NCBI GenBank assembly: GCA_017411665.1
Contig: JAFQPT010000207.1
Location: 1 to 7,999 of the forward strand
Direction: 5' to 3'
Origin: Oscillospiraceae bacterium
GTDB taxonomy: Bacteria; Bacillota_A; Clostridia; Oscillospirales; Oscillospiraceae
DNA length: 7,999 nucleotides
This document shows positions 1 through 5,119 of this stretch, one piece after another (within the stretch, counting starts at the first letter, position 1; every line of letters begins with the position of its first letter). The notes under the pieces are model-generated. The model was not told the DNA's origin and ran no database searches. It worked only from the letters and a program-made list of their open reading frames with translations. A program made the translations under genes and the position numbers.

Positions 1-929
1 AGAAGAAAATCGCTACTCGTGACGGCTTCGGTGAAGCTATCGTAGAAGCAGGCAAGGCAAATCGTCAGGTCTGCGTTGTAGATATCGACATCGGCAAGTC
101 CTGCAAGACCACTACCTTCCGTAAGGAACTGCCCGAACAGTATATCAACGTAGGCATTGCAGAACAGAACGGTGCAGGCGTGGCTGCCGGTATGGCAACC
201 TGCGGCAAGATCCCCTTCGTAGTTACTTATGCGGCATTCGGCTCCATGCGTATCTGCGAAATGATCCGTCAGGAAATTTGCTATCCCAACCTGAATGTTA
301 AGATCGCTTGCTCTCACGGTGGTCTGACCCCCGCAAACGACGGTGCAAGCCATCAGGCAATCGAAGATATGGGCATTCTGCGTACTCTGCCCAACATGAC
401 CGTTATCATGCCTGCTGACTACTATGCAGCTAAGGCACTGGTTAAGGCAGCAGCAGAAACCTATGGTCCGATGTACCTGCGCTTCACCCGTGATGCAGTT
501 CCCGTAATTTATGATGAAAACGCCACCTTTACCATCGGCAAGGCAAACCTGCTGAAGGAAGGTAAGGATGTTGCAATTATTGCAAACGGCGACACCGTTC
601 GTCTGGCTCTGGAAGCTGCAGATGTTCTGGAAGAAAAGGGCATCACCGCTCGTGTTCTGGACATGCACACCATCAAGCCTCTGGACGTAGAAGCAGTCAA
701 TGCCTGCATCAACGATATCGGTAAGATCATTACCGTGGAAGACCACAACATTCTGAATGGTCTGGGCTCTGCAGTGGCTGAGGTGATTGCAGAATCCGGA
801 AAGGCTGTTCTGCGCCGCATCGGCGTACAGGATCAGTACGGACAGTCTGCTCCCTACGAACGTCTGCTGGCAATGAACGGCATCACCGTGGATAACATTG
901 TTGCTAAGGCAATGGAGCTGAACGGCTAA
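1..929 (+). CDS. Transketolase, C-terminal subunit (split transketolase), 5' end cut by window edge
   Basis: The reading frame is open from base 3 to a TAA at 927-929, giving 308 residues with no start codon inside the window at the expected N-terminus. Stand-alone C-terminal transketolase subunits are about 305-320 residues, so only a few residues are probably missing. It carries the pyrimidine-binding and C-terminal transketolase domains. GIAEQNG holds the Glu (bases 162-164, residue 54 of the visible part) that activates the thiamine diphosphate aminopyrimidine ring. Also visible are a HGGL...DGASHQAIEDMG block, PNMTVIMPAD, and a late VEDHNILNGLGSAVAEV motif. With an N-terminal subunit (the diphosphate-binding half, expected just upstream) it would transfer two-carbon ketol units between sugar phosphates in the cytoplasm. 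The first ATG seen in frame (180) lies inside the conserved domain and is not the start. Its position ahead of a TRAP transporter suggests a role in catabolism of an imported acid rather than the general pentose phosphate pathway; that is inference. DXP synthase or a dehydrogenase E1-beta are more distant alternatives that fit less well. Confidence 0.93.
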   Translation, partial: KKIATRDGFGEAIVEAGKANRQVCVVDIDIGKSCKTTTFRKELPEQYINVGIAEQNGAGVAAGMATCGKIPFVVTYAAFGSMRICEMIRQEICYPNLNVKIACSHGGLTPANDGASHQAIEDMGILRTLPNMTVIMPADYYAAKALVKAAAETYGPMYLRFTRDAVPVIYDENATFTIGKANLLKEGKDVAIIANGDTVRLALEAADVLEEKGITARVLDMHTIKPLDVEAVNACINDIGKIITVEDHNILNGLGSAVAEVIAESGKAVLRRIGVQDQYGQSAPYERLLAMNGITVDNIVAKAMELNG

Positions 930-968
930 ATCAAAACAAGCATTTCTTTAATCTCCTTACATAGATCG

Positions 969-1038
969 TGTCTGGCCTCCGGTGCCATATCTCTTTTTGA
1001 TTGGGAGAGGTGTGGCGGCCGGGCACGGCGAAAAGACA
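969..1038 (+). other. Possible structured RNA: long imperfect hairpin after the transketolase gene
   Basis: Bases 983-994 pair with 1006-1017 (12 pairs, four of them G-U) around an 11-base loop. After a one-base bulge (G1018), 978-982 pair with 1019-1023. A further five bases, TGTCT at 969-973, can pair with AGACA at 1034-1038 across an internal loop. No run of T follows, so it is not a classical rho-independent terminator. It would lie in the 3' untranslated part of the transketolase mRNA, or in a leader if a promoter further left drives the dct genes. The pairing is seen directly by hand. That it forms, and what it does, is inferred. Confidence 0.4.
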
Positions 1039-1073
1039 ATCAAAATGCGGAAAAACAAATAGGAGGAACATCT

Positions 1074-1136
1074 GTGAAACAGACAGTATATACCGCTGTG
1101 CGGAAGGTGATTCTCCTGTGCGCTACGGCGCAATGA
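1074..1136 (+). CDS. Possible 20-codon small peptide with strong ribosome binding site
   Basis: A GTG start at 1074 follows a perfect AGGAGGA (1061-1067) at 6 bases, an ideal Shine-Dalgarno arrangement, and the frame runs 20 codons to TGA at 1134-1136. The peptide begins MKQTVYTAV, has two basic residues in its middle (RK), then a hydrophobic ILLCATA stretch. It resembles no family I recognise and is too short to place. The reading frame ends six bases before the -35 element of the dctP promoter. It could be a small membrane-associated peptide, a leader peptide, or a remnant of the start of a lost gene whose ribosome binding site survives. The ribosome binding site is the only real support. 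Confidence 0.3.
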   Translation: MKQTVYTAVRKVILLCATAQ

Positions 1137-1141
1137 AACAG

Positions 1142-1171
1142 TAGACATCCACCTAGGTGGAACATTATAAT
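1142..1171 (+). promoter_or_regulatory. Sigma-A-type promoter for the dctPQM operon
   Basis: The -35 element TAGACA (1142-1147; five of six match TTGACA) is followed by an 18-base spacer and a perfect -10 element TATAAT (1166-1171). Transcription would begin near 1178, giving a leader of only about 22 bases that includes the dctP ribosome binding site AGGAGG (1187-1192). This gives the transporter operon its own promoter, separate from the transketolase gene. The spacer contains a perfect palindrome, listed separately. Confidence 0.72.
1148..1161. promoter_or_regulatory. 14-base perfect palindrome inside the promoter spacer; likely repressor operator
   Basis: TCCACCTAGGTGGA is a perfect inverted repeat with no central spacer. 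It starts on the base after the -35 hexamer and ends four bases before the -10 hexamer, so a dimeric protein bound here would block RNA polymerase. The GntR-FCD regulator encoded at 4353-5039 is the nearest candidate, but the half-site is not one I can assign to a known GntR operator, and no second copy was seen upstream of the gntR gene. Confidence 0.6.
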
Positions 1172-1199
1172 TAATTTATTAAAAACAGGAGGACTCCAA

Positions 1200-2216
1200 A
1201 TGAAAAAGCTTATCGCAATGCTGATGGCAGTAATCATGGTCTTCGCTCTGTGCGCTTGTGGCGGCGGCAGCGATGACACCGCAAACGACAGTGTATACGA
1301 TCAGATCAACCTGACCATGACCGTAAACGGTACCGACACTCAGATCGACACTCTGGTTGGTCAGAAGTTCGCTGAACTGGTTGAAGAAGCAACCGAAGGC
1401 GCTGTAATCATTGACGTATTCCCCAATGACCAGCTGGCAGGCGGCAACGCAGCCAAGGGTATGGAAATGCTGTGCGACGGCTCTGTTGATATTGCTGCAT
1501 ACGCAACCGTTACTATGGGCGCTCTGGACGAAGGTTTGACTGTTGGTCTGACTCCCTGGATCTTTGATGACTACGCAGACGCTCGCGCTACCATTGACGC
1601 AACCGGTCTGGACTACTATGCAAATATTCTGGAAGGCTACAATGTTACTCTGCTGGGCTCCTTCCACAACGGCTTCCGTCAGCTGTCCAACAGCAAGCAT
1701 GCTGTTCTGACTCCCGCTGACATGGCAGGTCTGAAGATCCGTACTCCCGGTTCCGCTATTTACCAGAACACCTTCACCGCTCTGGGCGCATCTCCCTCCA
1801 CTCTGAACTGGGGCGAAGTTTTCACCGCTCTGCAGCAGGGCACCATTGATGGCCAGGAAAACGGCCTGTCCATCACCAATACCTCCGGCGTTCTGGAAGT
1901 TCAGCCCTACGTTACCGTTTGGAACTACAGCTATGAAAACGACCTGCTGATGTTCAACACCGACATTTGGAACAGCCTGAATGCAGAAACTCAGGCAGTT
2001 CTGCAGGAAAAGGCACTGGAAGCATGCAACTGGGGCCGTGACATTGTTGAAGCTGAACACGATACTCTGATTGAACAGTTCCGCGCAGACGGCATTCAGG
2101 TTGATGTTCTGACCGAAGATCAGGTTGCTCTGTTCAAGGCAGAAGTTGCTGACGTAAAGGCAGACTTCCTGGCAGGCTTTGACGCAAGCGCTAAGGCAGC
2201 ATTCGGTATTGAATAA
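1200..2216 (+). CDS. dctP: TRAP transporter substrate-binding lipoprotein (DctP family)
   Basis: A 338-residue periplasmic-type binding protein that in a monoderm would be tethered outside the membrane. Residues 1-19 form a lipoprotein signal (MKK, hydrophobic core) ending in lipobox LCAC with the lipidated Cys at 20, then a Gly/Ser/Asp linker. Family landmarks follow in order: FPNDQLAGG (74-82), GFRQLSNSK (158-166), GLKIRTP (177-183) with the conserved Arg181 that in DctP proteins forms the salt bridge to the substrate's acid group, and DGQENG (217-222). Length is typical for DctP. The start is fixed by AGGAGG (1187-1192) seven bases upstream and by the signal peptide. It delivers substrate to DctQ/DctM, encoded directly downstream. 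The substrate is probably an organic acid (sugar acid, keto acid, dicarboxylate or sulfonate); the sequence does not decide which. The dctP symbol denotes the family, not proven C4-dicarboxylate specificity. Confidence 0.95.
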   Translation: MKKLIAMLMAVIMVFALCACGGGSDDTANDSVYDQINLTMTVNGTDTQIDTLVGQKFAELVEEATEGAVIIDVFPNDQLAGGNAAKGMEMLCDGSVDIAAYATVTMGALDEGLTVGLTPWIFDDYADARATIDATGLDYYANILEGYNVTLLGSFHNGFRQLSNSKHAVLTPADMAGLKIRTPGSAIYQNTFTALGASPSTLNWGEVFTALQQGTIDGQENGLSITNTSGVLEVQPYVTVWNYSYENDLLMFNTDIWNSLNAETQAVLQEKALEACNWGRDIVEAEHDTLIEQFRADGIQVDVLTEDQVALFKAEVADVKADFLAGFDASAKAAFGIE

Positions 2217-2320
2217 ATCATTTGAACAATTCTCAATTCTCAACGAAGAAATAACCTCATGACACACGGAAGGGCCGGAAGTTTTCGGCCCTTCTGTAAC
2301 CAATGAAAGGCAAAAACGAT
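2217..2320 (+). other. dctP-dctQ intergenic region with hairpin, no U-tract
   Basis: GAAGGGCCG (2269-2277) and CGGCCCTTC (2286-2294) form a perfect 9-bp GC-rich stem with an 8-base loop. What follows (TGTAACC) is not T-rich, so transcription is not expected to stop completely. In binding-protein transporter operons such hairpins often protect the upstream mRNA and let the binding protein be made in excess of the membrane subunits; that role here is inferred. A short tandem repeat of AATTCTC (near 2228-2241) precedes it. Confidence 0.6.
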
Positions 2321-2848
2321 ATGATTAAGAAATTTATTGACAATTTTGAAGAGATTGTTGTTATCGTTGCGCTGACTGTGATGACCGTTTTGACTTTTTC
2401 CAACGTAGTCACCCGTTACGTTTTCAACTTCTCCATGAACTTTGCAGAAGAAATTTCTACATATTCCTTTGTTCTGCTGAGTTTGTTTGGTGCATCCATT
2501 GCGCTCAAGCGCGGAGCTCACCTTGGCTTTACTCTGCTTGCTGAACATGTTCCCCAGATTGTAGCTCGTATTTTCGAAGTGATTTCTGCAATTTCCGGTG
2601 TACTGTTCTCCGGCGTTATTTTCTGGTACGGTATCCAGATGGCAATGACTCAGTTTGAACGTGGTCAGCTGTCTCTGGGCGTACAGATCCCCGAATGGAT
2701 TTATGGTTCCTTCATTCCCTTTGGCGCATTCTTCCTGTTGCTGCGCTTTATTGAATTGCTGATCAAGGCAATCAAGGGCCAGGAAATCGTAAAAGAAGAC
2801 GTTCTGGCCGACGCAATGGCTCAGGCCGATACGAATAAGGAGGGCTAA
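2321..2848 (+). CDS. dctQ: TRAP transporter small membrane subunit (DctQ family)
   Basis: From the chosen start this is a 175-residue integral membrane protein, the normal size for DctQ. Four hydrophobic segments are visible at roughly residues 10-30, 45-63, 85-107 and 126-148. The first is followed by the family's signature region, NVVTRYVF (28-35), AEEIS (42-46) and later KRGAHLG (63-69). DctQ pairs with DctM to form the membrane part of the sodium-coupled TRAP carrier. Start choice: ATG 2321 has GAAAGG (2305-2310) ten bases upstream, whereas the in-frame ATG at 2303 has no Shine-Dalgarno and sits at the edge of the hairpin, so 2321 is preferred; 2303 would add six residues. The hydrophilic C-terminal tail (from about 152) ends four bases before dctM begins, showing tight coupling. 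Confidence 0.92.
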   Translation: MIKKFIDNFEEIVVIVALTVMTVLTFSNVVTRYVFNFSMNFAEEISTYSFVLLSLFGASIALKRGAHLGFTLLAEHVPQIVARIFEVISAISGVLFSGVIFWYGIQMAMTQFERGQLSLGVQIPEWIYGSFIPFGAFFLLLRFIELLIKAIKGQEIVKEDVLADAMAQADTNKEG

Positions 2849-2851
2849 ACT

Positions 2852-4135
2852 ATGGTAACAACTGTTTTGTTTGGTCTGTTTGCAGTATTGCTGCTGATCG
2901 GCACTCCCATCGCAATGTGTCTGGGCATGTCCAGCGTTGCCGCTATGCTGGTAATGGGTGCAGGCCGCTCTTTGGATGTTGTACTGGGTACTGTGCCTCA
3001 GTTGGTTTCCGCAGCGATCACCAAGTCTGTTCTGATGGCCATTCCGTTCTTTATTCTGGGCGGCAATGTTATGGAAAAGGCTGGTATTTCTACTCGTCTG
3101 ATCAATCTGGCACAGACTTGTGTCGGTCACTTTAAGGGTGGCGTAGCAATGGTATGCGTTCTGGTTGCATGTTTCTTTGCTGCGATTTCCGGTTCCGGTC
3201 CCGCTACTGTTGCGGCTCTGGGTCTGATTCTGATTCCCGCAATGATCAATGTCGGTTATCAGCCTGCATTTGCAGCTGCTCTGATGGCTACTGCAGGTGC
3301 GATTGGCGTTATCATTCCTCCTTCCATTACTTTTGTTGTATACGGCTCTATCTCTGATGTTTCCATCGGCGATCTGTTCATTTCCGGTGTTATTCCCGGT
3401 CTGCTGATGGGTACTGCTCTGGTTATTGTTACTCTGTGGATCGGCCGCAAGAGCGATCTGAAGCTGCTGCCTAAGGCAAGCTGGAAGGAGCGTTGGGTTG
3501 CGTTCAAGGATGCATTCTGGGGTCTGATGATGCCTGTTATCATTCTGGGCGGTATCTACGGCGGTATCTTTACTCCTACCGAAGCAGCTGCTGTTTCCGC
3601 AGTTTACGGTCTGTTTGTAGGCTTGTTTGTTTACCGCACCTTGAAGCTGAAAGATCTGAAGAAGATCATTGTTGACTCCGCTTCCACCACTGCGGTTGTT
3701 ATGCTGATTACTGCTGCTGCTTCTCTGTTTGCATACGTGCTGACTCGTGCGCGTCTGGACGTTGCGATCAGCGGCGCGCTGGAAAGCTTCGCATCCGGTA
3801 ATGTGGTTGTGTTCTTGATCATCGTAAATATCTGCCTGCTGATTGCCGGCTGCTTCTTGGACTCTACCTCCGCTCTGTATATTTTTACGCCTCTGTTCCT
3901 GCCCGTTGCGGAAGCACTGGGTATGAATCTGGTTCACTTCGGCACTATCATGATCGTAAACCTGGCAATCGGTCTGGTAACTCCTCCTGTAGGTGTCAAC
4001 CTGTACGTTGCTTGCGGTATTGCCGATGTTGACCTGAAGCAGATCTCCAAGGCGGTTATTCCGCTGATTCTGGCATCTCTGCTGGTTCTGCTGCTGGTTA
4101 CTTACGTTCCCAGCCTGTCTACTATGCTGCTGTAA
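2852..4135 (+). CDS. dctM: TRAP transporter large membrane subunit (DctM family)
   Basis: A 427-residue, highly hydrophobic protein of the standard DctM length, expected to have about 11-13 membrane segments. It is the transport channel of the TRAP system and moves the substrate handed over by DctP, driven by an ion (usually sodium) gradient. Family landmarks: IPFFILGG (64-71), ISGSGPATVAALG (112-124), IGVIIPPS (151-158), GGIFTPTEAAAV (237-248) and VTPPVGVNLYVACG (376-389). The two related halves, each with a P-rich re-entrant-type motif (IIPPS and VTPPV), are typical of ion-transporter-superfamily carriers. The start is supported by AAGGAGG (2837-2843) eight bases upstream, which lies within the end of dctQ; only three bases separate the two genes. 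The protein appears intact, with no frameshift or missing block. The transported compound cannot be read from this subunit. Confidence 0.96.
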   Translation: MVTTVLFGLFAVLLLIGTPIAMCLGMSSVAAMLVMGAGRSLDVVLGTVPQLVSAAITKSVLMAIPFFILGGNVMEKAGISTRLINLAQTCVGHFKGGVAMVCVLVACFFAAISGSGPATVAALGLILIPAMINVGYQPAFAAALMATAGAIGVIIPPSITFVVYGSISDVSIGDLFISGVIPGLLMGTALVIVTLWIGRKSDLKLLPKASWKERWVAFKDAFWGLMMPVIILGGIYGGIFTPTEAAAVSAVYGLFVGLFVYRTLKLKDLKKIIVDSASTTAVVMLITAAASLFAYVLTRARLDVAISGALESFASGNVVVFLIIVNICLLIAGCFLDSTSALYIFTPLFLPVAEALGMNLVHFGTIMIVNLAIGLVTPPVGVNLYVACGIADVDLKQISKAVIPLILASLLVLLLVTYVPSLSTMLL

Positions 4136-4163
4136 GCTGTAATAGGATATTCAGTAAATTTCT

Positions 4164-4213
4164 AAACATTGAAACCTCCCTTTATATGTTCTCTTTTCCA
4201 AATTTCAATGTTT
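4164..4213. repeat. 11-bp inverted repeat with 28-base spacer downstream of dctM
   Basis: AAACATTGAAA (4164-4174) and TTTCAATGTTT (4203-4213) are perfect reverse complements. The right arm is followed by a T-rich stretch (TTTTAGTTTTTCC). It could be a weak, AT-rich transcription end ahead of the strong terminator just downstream, or a pair of protein-binding half-sites. The spacer is long for a terminator loop. Only the symmetry is seen; the function is open. Confidence 0.45.
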
Positions 4214-4234
4214 TAGTTTTTCCTTCTTCTTGGG

Positions 4235-4264
4235 AACCCGCAAACATTTTTGTTTGCGGGTTTT
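4235..4264 (+). terminator. Rho-independent terminator of the dctPQM operon
   Basis: AACCCGCAAACA (4235-4246) pairs perfectly with TGTTTGCGGGTT (4251-4262) around a TTTT loop, and the right arm runs into TTTT (4261-4264). The 12-bp stem lies about 100 bases after the dctM stop and before the gntR gene, so it ends the transporter mRNA and separates it from the regulator. The T-run is short (four), so some read-through is possible. Confidence 0.8.
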
Positions 4265-4352
4265 CCGCTTGTATGTAATGAAAAATCTTGCGCATATTGA
4301 GGAAAAATGATAAGATAAAGTATCTGTTCCGATGTTTGAAAGGAGACTTTCT

Positions 4353-5039
4353 ATGGCAACATTCAGTCCCGTGTCCAGCAATAAGCTTTATATTCAGATT
4401 TACAACCAGATTTATGAGGCAATCATGACCGGTGTGTACAAAGTAGGCGATAAGCTACCCAGTGAAAAAGAGTTCTGCACCATGTTCAATGTCAGCCGTG
4501 TTCCCGTTCGCGAAGCACTGTGCGCATTGGAACTGAACGGTCTGGTGGACTCCATCCAGGGTGTGGGTGTTTACGTAAAAGAACGCCCTGCACAGATAAA
4601 TTACGAATGGATGCAGCATGTGGAGCCCCAGGAAATCATCCGTGCCCGTATGGTACTGGAGCCCGATATTGCCAGAGAAGCGGCCCTGCATATTAAGCCC
4701 GAGGAAAAGGAACAGCTGGAAGAAATCATTCAGCGCTTCCATAAGCATTATGAAAACGGCGAAGAGACCAACATCCCCGATAAGGAATTCCATCTGTGTG
4801 TGGCGAAGGCCAGCGGCAGTACTCTGTATGACATGTTGATGACCATCATTTTTGAAACCATGGAGCAGGATTTGTGGGAGCTGATTCTCAGCCGCACGGT
4901 TCACACGGATAAGTATCGCCGTCAGAACTATGAGGAACATTATCATATCGGTCGCGCCATTATTGACGGACGCGCTGATGATGCCCACGCGTTTATGAAA
5001 GAGCATATGGTTCGCTTGTACGAACGCTACTGGAGTTAA
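4353..5039 (+). CDS. GntR family transcriptional regulator, FadR subfamily (FCD ligand-binding domain)
   Basis: A 228-residue cytoplasmic DNA-binding regulator. Residues about 8-77 are the GntR winged helix-turn-helix, with GDKLPSEKEF (32-41), VSRVPVREAL (47-56) and the wing IQGVGVYV (68-75). Residues about 95-225 are an FCD domain, an all-helical ligand pocket: LEPDIAREAA (102-111), then the metal-ligand pattern Asp133 and His137 (DKEFH), His186 (EEHYH) and His208 (KEHM). FCD proteins typically bind a small organic acid through a divalent metal and release their operator. Start choice: ATG 4353 has AAAGGAG (4339-4345) seven bases upstream; the in-frame ATG at 4332 overlaps that site and has none of its own, so it was not used. 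The neighbouring TRAP operon is its likely target and the transported acid or a product its likely effector (inference). A possible weak promoter is TTGCGC (4288-4293)/TAAGAT (4311-4316), 17-base spacer. Confidence 0.92.
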   Translation: MATFSPVSSNKLYIQIYNQIYEAIMTGVYKVGDKLPSEKEFCTMFNVSRVPVREALCALELNGLVDSIQGVGVYVKERPAQINYEWMQHVEPQEIIRARMVLEPDIAREAALHIKPEEKEQLEEIIQRFHKHYENGEETNIPDKEFHLCVAKASGSTLYDMLMTIIFETMEQDLWELILSRTVHTDKYRRQNYEEHYHIGRAIIDGRADDAHAFMKEHMVRLYERYWS

Positions 5040-5044
5040 CGAAA

Positions 5045-5084
5045 AAAGGCCACGCTGCTTTTGCAGCGTGGCCTTTCTTTTTTT
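5045..5084. terminator. Bidirectional rho-independent terminator between gntR and sbcC
   Basis: AAAGGCCACGCTGC (5045-5058) and GCAGCGTGGCCTTT (5063-5076) form a perfect 14-bp stem with a TTTT loop. On the plus strand it is followed by seven T (5078-5084), ending gntR, whose stop is six bases before the stem. On the minus strand the A-run 5042-5047 becomes a T-run, so the same hairpin can also stop sbcDC transcription arriving from the right. It sits at the junction of the two convergent gene sets. Confidence 0.92.
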
Positions 5085-5091
5085 GCGCTTT

Positions 5092-5119
5092 TTGACAATT
5101 CGAAGCAGCATATTATACT
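5092..5119 (+). promoter_or_regulatory. Consensus-like promoter directed antisense into sbcC
   Basis: A perfect -35 TTGACA (5092-5097), a 16-base spacer and TATACT (5114-5119; five of six match TATAAT) lie just after the terminator and overlap the sbcC stop codon. Transcription would start near 5126 and run to the right, antisense to sbcC. No sense gene on the plus strand follows within the window. It may be a true antisense promoter or a chance match in an AT-rich gap. Confidence 0.4.

Noticed and set aside
964..1026. Resemblance of short pieces (CTGGC near 972, CCGGGCA near 1019) to the pfl/ZTP riboswitch
   Set aside because: The closing P1 helix of that riboswitch cannot be formed in the right place, and the same bases are better used in one long hairpin. 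The likeness is judged from memory only; a covariance search would settle it.
1075..1141. 8-base direct repeat TGAAACAG at 1075-1082 and 1134-1141
   Set aside because: Too short to exceed chance in this gap, and no inverted ends or inserted gene between the copies suggest a mobile element.
957..1279. Minus-strand frames of 63 and 79 codons over the gap before dctP
   Set aside because: No ribosome binding site or recognisable protein pattern was found, and they overlap the dctP promoter and signal peptide region.
1179..2303. 374-codon open frame on the minus strand opposite dctP
   Set aside because: Codon-aligned antisense of dctP, explained by the same codon bias; no domain and no ribosome binding site consistent with a gene.
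2303..2320. Upstream ATG at 2303 as the dctQ start
   Set aside because: It lacks a Shine-Dalgarno sequence; GAAAGG just after it is better placed to serve the ATG at 2321, which gives a typical DctQ N-terminus.
2240..3937. 565-codon open frame on the minus strand opposite dctQ and dctM
   Set aside because: Shadow of strongly biased plus-strand codons; its product is an improbable Asn/Gln/His-rich string, and the plus strand carries clear TRAP membrane proteins.
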